A stretch of DNA of 64,000 nt from Christiangramia sabulilitoris (GTDB lineage: Bacteria > Bacteroidota > Bacteroidia > Flavobacteriales > Flavobacteriaceae), in NCBI RefSeq assembly GCF_007050985.1, contig NZ_VHSF01000002.1:558001-622000 (forward strand), in the 5' to 3' direction. Of this stretch, positions 24,652-34,196 are shown piece after piece. Below the pieces are notes generated by a model. It saw only the letters and a list, made by a program, of their open reading frames with translations. It made no database searches and was not told where the DNA came from. Every line of letters starts with the position of its first letter. Positions within the stretch are counted from its first letter, which is position 1. A program made the translations under genes and the position numbers.

Positions 24652-25488
24652 ATGAGGGAAACCATTATTCGTGCTGTTTCGGGATTATTGTATACCGCTA
24701 TACTGGTTGCTTCAATCCTGTCTTCCGAAATCATATTCATAATTCTTTTTTATCTGTTAAGTCTGGTCTGCCTGGTGGAGATGCAAAAACTTCTAAGGCT
24801 TAAAAGCTATGCGCTATATATTGTACAGGCGCTATTCTTTTATCTTTTCAGCTTTTTAAAATTCAATCAGGATGCTACCATCCTGCTTCTTTTTATTACC
24901 ATTTTCGTCAATTTATTTCTGGTAAAAGACCTTATTGTGGTGAAGAAGATCCCGGTCTTCGAAAAGAAGAAGTATATCATTATTATCTTTTATCTAATTT
25001 CCTCAACCATATTTCTCACCCTTATTCCAACAATTGAGGGGGTATTCATTCCAAAACTGGTTATAGGCATATTCTTCCTTATCTGGACGAATGACACCTT
25101 CGCCTACCTGGTGGGAAAGAATTTCGGTAAACGAAAATTATATGAAAAGATCTCACCTAATAAGACTATAGAAGGCTTTTTGGGAGGGCTTATCTTTAGT
25201 TTACTCATGGCATATGCTATCTGGTATTACAGCCCTTATTTACCCGCAAGTATCTCTGAACACAGTCGCTTTAACACGCCATTGATCTGGTTAGGCATGG
25301 CTATAATACTTAGTATTTTTGGTACGTTAGGAGATTTAATACAATCTAAATTCAAGCGACAGGCAGGAGTAAAAGATAGCGGAAAATTAATGCCAGGGCA
25401 CGGGGGATTGTTTGATAGACTAGATAGTATTATCTTTGCAAGCCCATTTATTTATGCCTATTTATATATATTAAATTATGTTTCATAA
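24652..25488 (+). CDS. cdsA: Phosphatidate cytidylyltransferase
   Basis: A 278-residue integral membrane enzyme, with about seven hydrophobic helices, making CDP-diacylglycerol from CTP and phosphatidic acid, the branch point for phospholipids. The CdsA signature is near the C-terminus: GDLIQSKFKRQAGVKDSGKL continuing MPGHGGLFDRLDS. WTNDTFAYLVGKNFGKRKL is also typical. It overlaps the following psd gene by 11 bases, so coupling is likely. Confidence 0.95.
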   Translation: MRETIIRAVSGLLYTAILVASILSSEIIFIILFYLLSLVCLVEMQKLLRLKSYALYIVQALFFYLFSFLKFNQDATILLLFITIFVNLFLVKDLIVVKKIPVFEKKKYIIIIFYLISSTIFLTLIPTIEGVFIPKLVIGIFFLIWTNDTFAYLVGKNFGKRKLYEKISPNKTIEGFLGGLIFSLLMAYAIWYYSPYLPASISEHSRFNTPLIWLGMAIILSIFGTLGDLIQSKFKRQAGVKDSGKLMPGHGGLFDRLDSIIFASPFIYAYLYILNYVS

Positions 25489-26134
25489 AGAAGGATACAA
25501 GATAATGACGGTTACTGCGATCATTTTGATCGCAATTAACATGATAAGCTATAATTTAATAGATACCTACTGGATTAAATTTGCCATTCTGGTATTATCC
25601 ATCCTGTTTTTTCTATTGATAATCCAGTTTTTCAGAAACCCAAAGAGAGCCGCAGTCCACAATAATGAGCACATAGTTTCTCCCGTAGATGGAAAGGTTG
25701 TAGCCATTGAAGAGGTTTACGAAAAGGAATACTTTAAGGACAAGAGACTTCAGATCTCCATTTTCATGTCACCTATCAATGTACACGTAACCCGTCATCC
25801 TGTTGGTGGAAAAGTGACCTATAGCAAATATCACCCCGGTAAGTTCCTTGTTGCGTGGCATCCAAAATCCAGCGAAGAGAATGAAAGAACAACGGTGGTG
25901 GTCAAAAATGAAGTGGCTGGTGAAATCCTATACCGCCAGATAGCCGGAGCACTGGCTAAAAGAATTGTAAATTATGCCGAAGTAGATACCGAAGTTGTTC
26001 AGGGAAGCGACAGTGGCTTTATAAAATTTGGTAGCCGTGTAGATGTGTTTGTTCCAATTGGAACAAAAGTGAAGGTTGAGATTAACCAAAAAGTAAAAGG
26101 TGCAGTTAGCGTGATCGCTGATGTAGCCTCATAA
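25478..26134 (+). CDS. psd: Phosphatidylserine decarboxylase family protein
   Basis: A 218-residue short-form PSD. It makes phosphatidylethanolamine by decarboxylating phosphatidylserine. A hydrophobic N-terminal hairpin (about residues 8-48) anchors it. VSPVDGKVVAIEEV, SIFMSPINVHVTRHPVGG and the IKFGSRVDVF site with the Gly-Ser at which the proenzyme would self-cleave to form its pyruvoyl group are present. It overlaps cdsA by 11 bases and is followed 8 bases later by an acyl-CoA-binding protein. Confidence 0.92.
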   Translation: MFHKEGYKIMTVTAIILIAINMISYNLIDTYWIKFAILVLSILFFLLIIQFFRNPKRAAVHNNEHIVSPVDGKVVAIEEVYEKEYFKDKRLQISIFMSPINVHVTRHPVGGKVTYSKYHPGKFLVAWHPKSSEENERTTVVVKNEVAGEILYRQIAGALAKRIVNYAEVDTEVVQGSDSGFIKFGSRVDVFVPIGTKVKVEINQKVKGAVSVIADVAS

Positions 26135-26142
26135 TTAATATT

Positions 26143-26415
26143 ATGGCAGAAGAAAATTCAAAATTTCTAAAGGCCTATGACATGGCAAGCAATACTGCGC
26201 AGCAGTTTCCGCCAGATGTGCTTTTACATTTTTACGCCCTTTATAAACGAGCGACAGAGAGAAATGGATTTTATATTCCTCCAACCAATGAAGGAGATCT
26301 TAGAAGCGCGTTTAAGATCAATGCCCTGGTACAGGTTAAAAACCTTAGCAAGGAAGAAGCTATGAATCGCTATATATCAATGGTCGAACAATATATTGGA
26401 GAGATCCCTGAGTAA
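26143..26415 (+). CDS. Acyl-CoA-binding protein (ACBP family)
   Basis: A 90-residue soluble four-helix protein of the ACBP family: QFPPDVLLHFYALYKRATER holds the conserved Tyr and Lys of the acyl-CoA pocket, and the later KINALVQVKNLSKEEAMNRY replaces the usual KWDAW-type segment of eukaryotes. ACBPs bind long-chain acyl-CoA. It is the last gene in a cdsA-psd run, so it may buffer acyl chains for lipid synthesis; that is inferred. The family is common in eukaryotes but rarer in bacteria. Confidence 0.85.
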   Translation: MAEENSKFLKAYDMASNTAQQFPPDVLLHFYALYKRATERNGFYIPPTNEGDLRSAFKINALVQVKNLSKEEAMNRYISMVEQYIGEIPE

Positions 26416-26433
26416 AACTGAGGAAATTTCCAT

Positions 26434-26465
26434 AAAAAAAAGAGGACTTGCTGTCCTCTTTTTTA
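26434..26465. terminator. Bidirectional terminator between ACBP and valS
   Basis: GAGGAC (26442-26447) pairs with GTCCTC (26453-26458), loop TTGCT, flanked by an A run on the left and a T run on the right. It can end both convergent transcripts. Confidence 0.85.
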
Positions 26466-26488
26466 TGTCTTAACTATTTCAAGCTATA

Positions 26489-29119
26489 TTAATTTAAACT
26501 TTTCAAGCTGGCCTTAAGGGCTTCTATTTTCGCCTCAGCATCGGCTTTTTTGGTTTTTTCCACCTCCACTACTTTTTCCGGGGCATTGTTTACAAAGCGC
26601 TCGTTAGAAAGTTTCTTATCTACAGTTTTTAAAAAGCCTTCAGTATAACTTAGTTCTTCCTGAATTTTCTTCTTTTCGGCATCAACGTCAATAGCTCCCA
26701 CAATCGGTATAAAATATTCGTTTGATCTTACTCTAAAGGAAAGAGCTCCATCTACAGAACCATCCACATATTCAAGAGTTCCAACATTCCCCATTTTTAC
26801 AATTACAGAATCAAATGTCTTTGAAGTATTCTCATTATTAAGAACGCTAAGATCTATTTCATTCTTGAAGGAAATATTCTTGTCTTTTCTAATTTTTCTT
26901 ACACCAGCAATAACATCAGCCGCGTGAGAGAATTCTTTTATGATCTTTTCATCATAATCCAACTCTTCCGGCCAACGGGAAATAATCAAGGCCTCTTCAG
27001 GTGTCCGGGTAGTTATCTCCTGCCATATCTCTTCGGTTACAAAAGGCATAAAAGGATGTAGTATTTTGAGATTGTCTTCAAGAATATCGATGATCTCGTC
27101 AAAAGTCTTTTTATCCATTGGCTGACCGTAAGCCGGTTTTACCATTTCCAGAAACCAGCTACAGTAATCATCCCAGATCAATTTATAGGTTGCCATCAAA
27201 GCATCGCTTATCCTGTATTTAGAATAATGATCTTCGATCTCTCTAACAGTCATTTGAAACTTAGCCTTATACCAGTCTATAGCCATTCTTGCGGTCTCCG
27301 GCTGACTGATCTCCTCTGATATCTCCCAACCCTTTACAAGTTTAAAGGCATTCCATATCTTATTGGTAAAGCCGCTTCCCTGCTTACAAAGGTCTTCATC
27401 AAACATAAGATCATTTCCAGCAGGTGAACTCAAAAGCATACCTACCCGAACTCCGTCTGCACCGTACTGCTCAATAAGCAACAAAGGATCTGGAGAGTTC
27501 CCTAACGATTTTGACATTTTTCGTCTTTGCTTATCCCGAACTATACCCGTTAGATAAACATTTTTGAAAGGTCGTTCCCCCCTGTATTCATATCCGGCCA
27601 TAATCATCCTGGCCACCCAGAAAAAAAGAATTTCCGGAGCGGTTACAAGATCATTGGTAGGATAGTAATATTGAATTTCTTTATTTTCCGGCTCAAGAAT
27701 ACCATTGAAGACACTCATAGGCCATAGCCAGGAGGAAAACCAGGTATCCAGCACATCCTTATCCTGAGTAAGATCTGATGCCTGTAAATCATCATTCCCA
27801 CTTGCTTTTCTGGCTTCAGCTAAAGCCTCTTCCCCAGATGTCGCTACTACAAAATCGTTTTTCCCGGACCCATAGTAATAAGCTGGAATTTGATGTCCCC
27901 ACCATAATTGACGGGATATATTCCAATCTCTTACATTCTCCATCCAGTGACGGTAGGTATTCAGGAATTTTTCCGGAACAAGATTAATATCATCTCCAAT
28001 AACGGCGGCCAGTGCAGGCTCTGCCATTTCCTTCATTTTCAAAAACCATTGATCACTGAGTTTAGGTTCTATAACTGCCCCGGTACGTTCACTGGTTCCA
28101 ACCTTGTTTAAGTGATCTTCCACCTTGTCCAGAAAACCGGAAAGTTCAAGCTCTTCAACTATTTCAGCACGAACTACAAATCGATCTTTACCTTCATAAT
28201 GAAGCCCGTAATGATTCAGTGTAGCATCATCATTAAAAATGTCTATAACATCCAGAATGTGCTTATCCCCTAAATTCTTATCATTTTCGTCATGTGCCGG
28301 GGTTACCTTAAGACAACCTGTACCAAATTCCATATCCACGTATTCATCCTCAATAATGGGAATTGTACGGTTACAAATAGGCACGATCGCTTTTTTACCT
28401 TTAAGGTGCTCAAACCTTTCATCATTAGGGTTAATACAAATTGCCGTATCACCTAAAATAGTCTCTGGTCTGGTAGTGGCAATCGTTAGATCCTCATTGG
28501 TTCCATCGATCTTATATTTAAGGTAATAGAGCTTACCATTTCTTTCTTCATAATTCACCTCTTCATCAGAAAGGGTGGTCTTTGCCTGGGGATCCCAGTT
28601 TACCATGCGGTAACCGCGGTAAACAAGGCCTTTCTTATAAAGATCAACAAAAACCTTTATTACAGATTCAGACATATCATCATCCATGGTGAATTTGGTT
28701 CTGTCCCAATCACATGAAGCACCTAGGGTTTTTAACTGTTGTAAAATAATTCCACCGTGCTTGTGTGTCCAGTCCCACGCGTGTTGTAGAAATTCCTCAC
28801 GGGTAAGATCATTTTTATCTATTCCCTCAGATTTTAATTTTGCAACCACTTTTGCTTCAGTAGCAATAGAAGCGTGATCTGTCCCCGGCACCCAACAGGC
28901 ATTATAGCCTTTTAACCTTGCTCTTCTAACCAGTACATCCTGAATAGTATTATTCAGCATATGCCCCATATGAAGAACTCCGGTGACGTTAGGCGGAGGG
29001 ATCACGATAGTATAAGGCTCCCGTTCATCTACACTGGAATGAAAATATTTGTTCTTCATCCAGTAGTCGTACCACTTATCCTCTACTTTTTTCGCATTGT
29101 ATTGTGAAGCAATTGCCAT
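26489..29119 (-). CDS. valS: Valyl-tRNA synthetase
   Basis: An 876-residue class I synthetase that charges tRNA-Val. The catalytic motifs are HMGHMLN (HIGH-type, in [13 protein letters not shown]) and KMSKSLGN. The editing domain lies in between ([11 protein letters not shown]), and the C-terminal helical arm is a coiled coil (EEKLSYTEG-type). The upstream frame opens at 29149, but the ATG at 29119 starts the usual N-terminus [20 protein letters not shown]. Confidence 0.95.
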   Translation of the reverse strand: MAIASQYNAKKVEDKWYDYWMKNKYFHSSVDEREPYTIVIPPPNVTGVLHMGHMLNNTIQDVLVRRARLKGYNACWVPGTDHASIATEAKVVAKLKSEGIDKNDLTREEFLQHAWDWTHKHGGIILQQLKTLGASCDWDRTKFTMDDDMSESVIKVFVDLYKKGLVYRGYRMVNWDPQAKTTLSDEEVNYEERNGKLYYLKYKIDGTNEDLTIATTRPETILGDTAICINPNDERFEHLKGKKAIVPICNRTIPIIEDEYVDMEFGTGCLKVTPAHDENDKNLGDKHILDVIDIFNDDATLNHYGLHYEGKDRFVVRAEIVEELELSGFLDKVEDHLNKVGTSERTGAVIEPKLSDQWFLKMKEMAEPALAAVIGDDINLVPEKFLNTYRHWMENVRDWNISRQLWWGHQIPAYYYGSGKNDFVVATSGEEALAEARKASGNDDLQASDLTQDKDVLDTWFSSWLWPMSVFNGILEPENKEIQYYYPTNDLVTAPEILFFWVARMIMAGYEYRGERPFKNVYLTGIVRDKQRRKMSKSLGNSPDPLLLIEQYGADGVRVGMLLSSPAGNDLMFDEDLCKQGSGFTNKIWNAFKLVKGWEISEEISQPETARMAIDWYKAKFQMTVREIEDHYSKYRISDALMATYKLIWDDYCSWFLEMVKPAYGQPMDKKTFDEIIDILEDNLKILHPFMPFVTEEIWQEITTRTPEEALIISRWPEELDYDEKIIKEFSHAADVIAGVRKIRKDKNISFKNEIDLSVLNNENTSKTFDSVIVKMGNVGTLEYVDGSVDGALSFRVRSNEYFIPIVGAIDVDAEKKKIQEELSYTEGFLKTVDKKLSNERFVNNAPEKVVEVEKTKKADAEAKIEALKASLKSLN

Positions 29120-29197
29120 TTCTTGGTCTGATTTTTGAAATAATGGCAAAAGTAATTATTAATGAAGGATTATGAAAGCTGCTGAAATGATATAAAT

Positions 29198-29229
29198 TTT
29201 GAGAAATGAAATATTTCAGCTTATCTTTA
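29198..29229 (+). promoter_or_regulatory. Promoter for the DUF1573 gene
   Basis: TTTG (29198-29201), a 20-base spacer and TATCTTTA (29222-29229) match the Bacteroidota promoter with one mismatch in the -7 box, 24 bases before the start codon. Confidence 0.5.
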
Positions 29230-29253
29230 CTATTCCGCTAAAATTTTAAAATT

Positions 29254-29655
29254 ATGAAAAAACTAATCGCAATCGCCATATTCGTTTTTGCAGGAATGTC
29301 TGTCGCTCAGGCTCAGAAAGTAGCAAAAATGGAATTCAAGTCGGAGACCATCGACTACGGCGAAATAAAAAAAGGCAGTGATGGTGTTCGTGTATTCGAA
29401 GTGAAGAATATAGGCGATGCCCCGCTGATCATTGAGGATGTTAAATCCAGCTGTGGATGCACGGTGCCAAAAAAACCTGAGAACCCTATCATGCCGGGTG
29501 AAACCGGAGAGATCCAGGTTAAGTATGACACGAAACGCGTAGGTCCTATCAGGAAAACTGTAACTGTTTATTCGAATTCAAATGAACCGGTGAAAGCCCT
29601 TAAGATTAAAGGTGCTGTTATTGATGTTCCAGGTACTACCGACGGAGACAGCTAG
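29254..29655 (+). CDS. Exported DUF1573 protein
   Basis: A 133-residue protein with a signal peptide (MKKLIAIAIFVFAGMSVAQA) and a DUF1573 immunoglobulin-like domain. The hallmark EVKNIGDAPLIIEDVKSSCG continuing CTVPKKP, then MPGETGEIQVKYDTKRVGP, is intact. These proteins are periplasmic or surface-associated in Bacteroidota and their role is unknown. It has its own promoter and terminator and no operon partner. The two cysteines in CGC may form a disulfide or a metal site. Confidence 0.85.
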   Translation: MKKLIAIAIFVFAGMSVAQAQKVAKMEFKSETIDYGEIKKGSDGVRVFEVKNIGDAPLIIEDVKSSCGCTVPKKPENPIMPGETGEIQVKYDTKRVGPIRKTVTVYSNSNEPVKALKIKGAVIDVPGTTDGDS

Positions 29656-29675
29656 GAAAATGCATATAATTTATA

Positions 29676-29705
29676 AAAAAGCCTTCCATACAGGAAGGCT
29701 TTTTT
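29676..29705 (+). terminator. Terminator after DUF1573 gene
   Basis: AAAAAGCCTTCC pairs with GGAAGGCTTTTT (loop ATACA), and the T run follows. Confidence 0.85.
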
Positions 29706-29821
29706 GTTTCTATTAATTTTTAAGCAGCATCCATTTTCGAAACAAAAACGCTGGATAATTAGCAGATAATTATTGAATGATAGTTTAATTTTGCAATTTT
29801 GCACTCCATAAATAATAAGCT

Positions 29822-31018
29822 ATGCCTAAAATCTCAAATAAGGGGCTCAAAATGCCTGAATCACCTATACGAAAACTGGTTCCATTTGCAGAGGCCGCTA
29901 AGAAAAAAGGTCGCAAAATATACCAGCTTAACATTGGACAGCCAGACATAAAAACTCCTAAGGTTGCCCTGGATGCAGTTAGGAATCACAATATAGAAGT
30001 TTTATCCTATAGTCATTCTGCGGGATTTGAAGCTTACAGAGAAAAGCTTGCCGGCTACTACCAGAAAACTTCTTTACCGGTAGAAAAGGATGATATCATT
30101 ATTACAACCGGCGGCTCTGAAGCTTTACTTTTTACCATGGGTAGTATAACAGATCCCGGAGATGAAGTGATCATTCCGGAACCATTCTATGCAAATTACA
30201 ATGGTTTTGCTACTGCTTCAGGGGTTGAAATAAAGCCAATTCAGGCTAATATAGATGACGGGTTTGCCCTTCCTCCTATTGCTGAATTTGAAAAATTAAT
30301 CACAGATAAAACAAAGGCTATTCTCATTTGCAATCCTGGAAATCCAACAGGATACTTATATACCAAGGAAGAGGTAAAACAACTGGCAGATCTTGCTTTA
30401 AAACATGACCTGTTCATAGTTTCAGACGAAGTTTATCGTGAGTTCGCTTATGAAGGAGCAGAACATCATTCCATTATGAGTATTCCGGAATTAGCCCAGA
30501 ATGCGATTATGGTAGATTCTGTATCTAAGCGTTATAGCATGTGCGGCGCCCGCATTGGATGCCTGGTTTCAAAAAACAAAGAAGTGATCGCTACTGCCAT
30601 GAAATTTGCTCAGGCCAGGTTAAGCCCTCCTACTTTCGCACAGATAGCGAGCGAAGCTGCTTTGGACACCCCACAGGAATATTTTGACGAGGTGATAGAG
30701 CAGTATACTTACCGTAGAAATTTATTAGTTGAGGGCCTGGAAAAGATCGACGGTGTAAAGGTCGCTAAGCCAAAAGGTGCTTTCTATTGCATCGCCGAAC
30801 TACCCGTGGATGATGCCGATGATTTCGCAAGGTGGTTGCTGGAAGATTTTGAGGATGACAATGAAACAATCATGGTTGCACCTGCTGCCGGATTTTACTC
30901 TACTCCAGACACCGGTAAGAACCAGGTTAGGATCGCTTATGTATTGAAAAAAGAAAATCTGGAAAGAGCAATTATAATTCTGGATAAGGCACTAAAGCAA
31001 TACAAGCAGCAAAATTAA
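29822..31018 (+). CDS. Class I/II pyridoxal-phosphate aminotransferase
   Basis: A 398-residue fold-type I aminotransferase of the aspartate aminotransferase group. QLNIGQPDIKTPKVALDAVR, the loop ICNPGNPTGYLYTKEE, and SVSKRYSMCGARIGCLV with the PLP lysine are intact. Aspartate is the usual substrate for such enzymes, but substrate use varies. A TAATTTTG box (29786-29793) is upstream. murB starts inside the stop codon (TAATG), so the two are co-translated. Confidence 0.88.
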   Translation: MPKISNKGLKMPESPIRKLVPFAEAAKKKGRKIYQLNIGQPDIKTPKVALDAVRNHNIEVLSYSHSAGFEAYREKLAGYYQKTSLPVEKDDIIITTGGSEALLFTMGSITDPGDEVIIPEPFYANYNGFATASGVEIKPIQANIDDGFALPPIAEFEKLITDKTKAILICNPGNPTGYLYTKEEVKQLADLALKHDLFIVSDEVYREFAYEGAEHHSIMSIPELAQNAIMVDSVSKRYSMCGARIGCLVSKNKEVIATAMKFAQARLSPPTFAQIASEAALDTPQEYFDEVIEQYTYRRNLLVEGLEKIDGVKVAKPKGAFYCIAELPVDDADDFARWLLEDFEDDNETIMVAPAAGFYSTPDTGKNQVRIAYVLKKENLERAIIILDKALKQYKQQN

Positions 31019-32031
31019 TGCAGATACTGCGCAATTATTCACTCCGGGAATACAACAGCTTTGGCATTGATGTAAAAGCTGATAAATTCATTTCTATTGA
31101 AAATGTTGCAGATCTGAAGGAAGTTCTCCGAAAAAACTATTCTTCAGAATTATTCGTTCTGGGTGGTGGCAGTAATATGCTATTAACTGGTGATATTCAT
31201 AAAACCGTTGTGCATATTGCTCTAAAAGGGAAACGCATAATTTCTGAAACAGATGAGGAAGTTATTGTAGAAGCAGAGGCAGGTGAAAATTGGCATCAGT
31301 TTGTACTTTGGACGCTTGAACAGAATTTTGGCGGATTGGAAAACCTTTCTCTTATCCCTGGAAATGTGGGTACTGCACCCATTCAGAATATTGGAGCTTA
31401 TGGTGTTGAGCTAAAGGACACATTTTATAGTTGCCGGGCAATGAATGTCCAGACGCTTGAGGAAAAAAAATTCAGCCTGGAGGATTGTGATTTCGAATAC
31501 AGGAATTCAGTTTTTAAACATAAACTCAAGGGACAATATATAATTACTTCGGTTCAGTTCAGGTTAAGCAAGAAGGATCACCGGTTAAATACCGATTATG
31601 GCGCTATAACTTCTGAACTTGAAAAGAATAAAATTACCAGTCCCACTATTCAGGATATTTCTAAAGCGGTTATCGCTATAAGAAACTCGAAATTACCCGA
31701 TCCCAAGAAGATAGGCAATAGCGGTAGTTTTTTCAAAAATCCGGTAGTCAATGCAGAAAAGTATAAGGAACTTATCACTGAATTTCCGGAGATGCCTTCC
31801 TATAAAATATCAGAAGATGTGGTAAAAATACCAGCTGGCTGGCTAATAGAAAAAGCAGGATTTAAAGGATATAGAAACGGGGATGCCGGAGTACATAAGA
31901 ATCAGGCGCTTGTCCTTGTGAACTACGGCGCTGCTACCGGAGAAGAAATCTTCTATCTGTCCAGGAAAATACAAAGTGCTATTAAAGACAAATTCGATAT
32001 TGAACTTGAAGCAGAAGTAAATATCATATAA
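31018..32031 (+). CDS. murB: UDP-N-acetylenolpyruvoylglucosamine reductase
   Basis: A 337-residue FAD enzyme that reduces the enolpyruvyl group to give UDP-MurNAc in peptidoglycan synthesis. FVLGGGSNMLLTGD and LSLIPGNVGTAPIQNIGAYG bind FAD, and KIGNSGSFFKNPVV holds the proton-donor Ser. Type I MurB length. Its ATG overlaps the previous stop by one base. It ends at a strong hairpin terminator. Confidence 0.95.
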   Translation: MQILRNYSLREYNSFGIDVKADKFISIENVADLKEVLRKNYSSELFVLGGGSNMLLTGDIHKTVVHIALKGKRIISETDEEVIVEAEAGENWHQFVLWTLEQNFGGLENLSLIPGNVGTAPIQNIGAYGVELKDTFYSCRAMNVQTLEEKKFSLEDCDFEYRNSVFKHKLKGQYIITSVQFRLSKKDHRLNTDYGAITSELEKNKITSPTIQDISKAVIAIRNSKLPDPKKIGNSGSFFKNPVVNAEKYKELITEFPEMPSYKISEDVVKIPAGWLIEKAGFKGYRNGDAGVHKNQALVLVNYGAATGEEIFYLSRKIQSAIKDKFDIELEAEVNII

Positions 32032-32034
32032 TAA

Positions 32035-32063
32035 AAAGGGAAATACTTAAAGTATTTCCCTTT
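32035..32063. terminator. Terminator between murB and the fasciclin gene
   Basis: A nearly perfect hairpin of AAAGGGAAATACTT and AAGTATTTCCCTTT with a one-base centre (so a small loop). It sits just after the murB stop, in the convergent gap. Confidence 0.75.
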
Positions 32064-32089
32064 CAAATTTTTATCTAAAACCTGTTAGT

Positions 32090-32713
32090 CTATGCTTTTT
32101 TCATTACTACGGCATCGATCACATGCACTACTCCATTAGAAGCATCAACATCTGTCATTACCACAGTTGCTTTTTTACCATTTTCATCGGTAAGAACCAC
32201 TTTATCGCCCTCTAAAGAGGCAACAAGTTTTCCTCCACCTACAGTATCGATTTCAACTTTACCATTATTATCCTGAATCATTTGCATCAACTGCTGAGCT
32301 GTAACTTCTCCAGATACAACATGGTATTTCAATACATCTGCTAATTGACTTTTATTTTCTTCTTTCAACAGGCTTTCCAGGGTTGCCTTATCTACTTTGT
32401 TAAAAGCAGCATTGTGTGGAGCGAAAACCGTAAATGGTCCTTCTTCTGTTTTAAACATCTCAGCAAGTTCTGCCGCTTGTAATGCAGTAACCAGTGTGCT
32501 AAGAGTATCAGTTTGCATAGCTTTAGCTGCTATACTATTAGACTCCATCTCCATTTTTTCTTTTTCGGCTTTCATTTCAGCCTCTTTTTCGGCCTCCATT
32601 TGTTCCATTCTTTCCTTTTCAGCCGCCTCTTCTTCCTTCTTCTTTCCATCTTCACAAGCTGTGAATATAAAAGCAGAGAGAGCAAGCACTGTAAATAACA
32701 TTCTAAATTTCAT
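32090..32713 (-). CDS. Fasciclin-domain lipoprotein with charged linker
   Basis: A 207-residue lipoprotein (start MKFRMLFTVLALSAFIFTAC, lipobox Cys at residue 20). Just after the Cys lies about 50 residues of Lys/Glu/Met-rich sequence, likely a stalk-like coiled coil. A FAS1 domain (about 65-205) follows: TLSTLVTALQAAELAEMF, PFTVFAPHNAAFNKV, VVHVIDAVVM. FAS1 domains mediate adhesion or matrix contact. The run of acidic residues after the lipobox resembles surface-export signals in Flavobacteria, which would place it on the outside; this is inferred. Confidence 0.85.
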   Translation of the reverse strand: MKFRMLFTVLALSAFIFTACEDGKKKEEEAAEKERMEQMEAEKEAEMKAEKEKMEMESNSIAAKAMQTDTLSTLVTALQAAELAEMFKTEEGPFTVFAPHNAAFNKVDKATLESLLKEENKSQLADVLKYHVVSGEVTAQQLMQMIQDNNGKVEIDTVGGGKLVASLEGDKVVLTDENGKKATVVMTDVDASNGVVHVIDAVVMKKA

Positions 32714-32880
32714 AATTGTAGTTTTTTTTGTCATTAACGATGCAAGATATTGTGCAAAAGCCAATTATACCCCACGATTCGATTAAAGTTTAGTTAAATA
32801 TTGTAAACGTTATACTAATGACATTCGGGATTTTTAGTTGCTTTTATTTATTCTTATTTTTGCATCTGAATATTTAGATC

Positions 32881-33087
32881 ATGAAGCTATTAATTTTAAG
32901 TATCATATTACTGGGTCTTGCTTTCGCGGGAATCGCAATTAAGATCTGGGGTAAAAAAGATGGTAAGTTTGCCGGCACCTGTGCCAGCCAAAACCCGTAT
33001 CTGAATAAATCTGGTGAACCATGCAGTTTCTGCGGAAAATTACCGGATGAAATGGAAAATTGTTCCGAAACGCCTAAGACCACTTAG
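32881..33087 (+). CDS. Small membrane protein with four cysteines
   Basis: A 68-residue protein with one N-terminal hydrophobic helix (LLILSIILLGLAFAGIAIKI) and a short soluble tail that has four cysteines, including a CSFCGK pair. The CxxC could bind a metal or be redox active, but the pattern is too short to assign. It is a family I have seen in Flavobacteria without function. A TATTTTTG box (32855-32862) is upstream. A glycosyltransferase gene follows after 5 bases. Confidence 0.65.
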   Translation: MKLLILSIILLGLAFAGIAIKIWGKKDGKFAGTCASQNPYLNKSGEPCSFCGKLPDEMENCSETPKTT

Positions 33088-33092
33088 GCTAA

Positions 33093-34196
33093 ATGGGGAC
33101 AACATTTATAGGTTTATTCATACTGGTTAGTTTAGTTAACCTCTTATACTTTTTCTCCTTCTTCTCTTTCGCAACGACGAACTTTAAGAATAAACTACAT
33201 CCTGAAGTTCCGGTATCGGTAATTATTTGCGCCAAAAACGAAGAAGAGAATCTTAGAAATTTTCTTCCTGCAATTCTGGACCAGGATTATCCCGATTTTG
33301 AAGTTATTGTGATCAACGATGCTTCTGCCGATAATACGTTGGAAGTAATAGAGAGTTTTCAAAAAATTGACCCGAGAGTCCAGCTGGTTAACGTGCAGAA
33401 CAATGAAGCTTTCTGGGCCAATAAAAAATACGCCCTTACACTTGGGATCAAAAAGGCTGTAAATAAGCATCTATTATTTACCGATGCAGATTGTGCTCCA
33501 CAATCCAGTAACTGGATTAAAGAAATGTCACGAAACTTCCAGCCCGGAAATTCGATTGTATTAGGCTATGGGGGATATTTTCAGCAATCGGGCTCCCTGC
33601 TAAATAAATTGATTCGCTTTGAAACCTTGCTCACAGCTATTCAGTACTTTTCTTACGCGAAACTTGGCACACCTTATATGGGGGTAGGTAGAAACCTGGC
33701 CTATACTTCCACTCAATTTTACGAAATGAAGGGATTCGCCAATCATTTACATTTAAGATCTGGCGATGACGACCTCTTTGTGAATGAAGCATCTACTTCA
33801 GATAATACTGCGATCTGTTTTCATCCAGATTCTATCACGAGAAGTGTTCCGAAGAAAAAGTTTTCAGAATGGTTTCACCAGAAAAGACGTCATGTCTCGG
33901 TAGCCGGGCATTATAAAACAAAGCATAAAGCACTTCTGGGTGCCTTTTATATCTTCAGAGTATTATTCTGGATAATGCTGGCGGGACTTCTAATATTTCA
34001 GGTATATCCGCAAATTGTTTTAAGCATTTTAGGCCTTAAACTTATTACGGAAGCCTTTGTTTATATTAAAGCCGGTAAGAAATTGAAAGAAACAGATGTT
34101 ATCTGGTTATTCCCATTTTTTGACCTGTTTTTAATATTCATGCAATTAGCTATCTTTATAGCTAACCTCATTTCAAAACCTAAGCATTGGAAATAA
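33093..34196 (+). CDS. Membrane-associated family 2 glycosyltransferase
   Basis: A 367-residue GT2 protein: N-terminal transmembrane helix (about 4-24), a GT-A catalytic domain (PVSVIICAKNEEENLRNFLP, LLFTDADCAPQ with the metal-binding DAD, then SGDDDLFVNEA) and two to three hydrophobic helices in the last 100 residues. KKKFSEWFHQKRRH fits the product-exit motif QxxRW-like, weakly. It likely makes or modifies a cell-surface glycan or lipid; sugar and acceptor are unknown. Its 3' end overlaps the sigma-factor start by 10 bases. Confidence 0.85.
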   Translation: MGTTFIGLFILVSLVNLLYFFSFFSFATTNFKNKLHPEVPVSVIICAKNEEENLRNFLPAILDQDYPDFEVIVINDASADNTLEVIESFQKIDPRVQLVNVQNNEAFWANKKYALTLGIKKAVNKHLLFTDADCAPQSSNWIKEMSRNFQPGNSIVLGYGGYFQQSGSLLNKLIRFETLLTAIQYFSYAKLGTPYMGVGRNLAYTSTQFYEMKGFANHLHLRSGDDDLFVNEASTSDNTAICFHPDSITRSVPKKKFSEWFHQKRRHVSVAGHYKTKHKALLGAFYIFRVLFWIMLAGLLIFQVYPQIVLSILGLKLITEAFVYIKAGKKLKETDVIWLFPFFDLFLIFMQLAIFIANLISKPKHWK

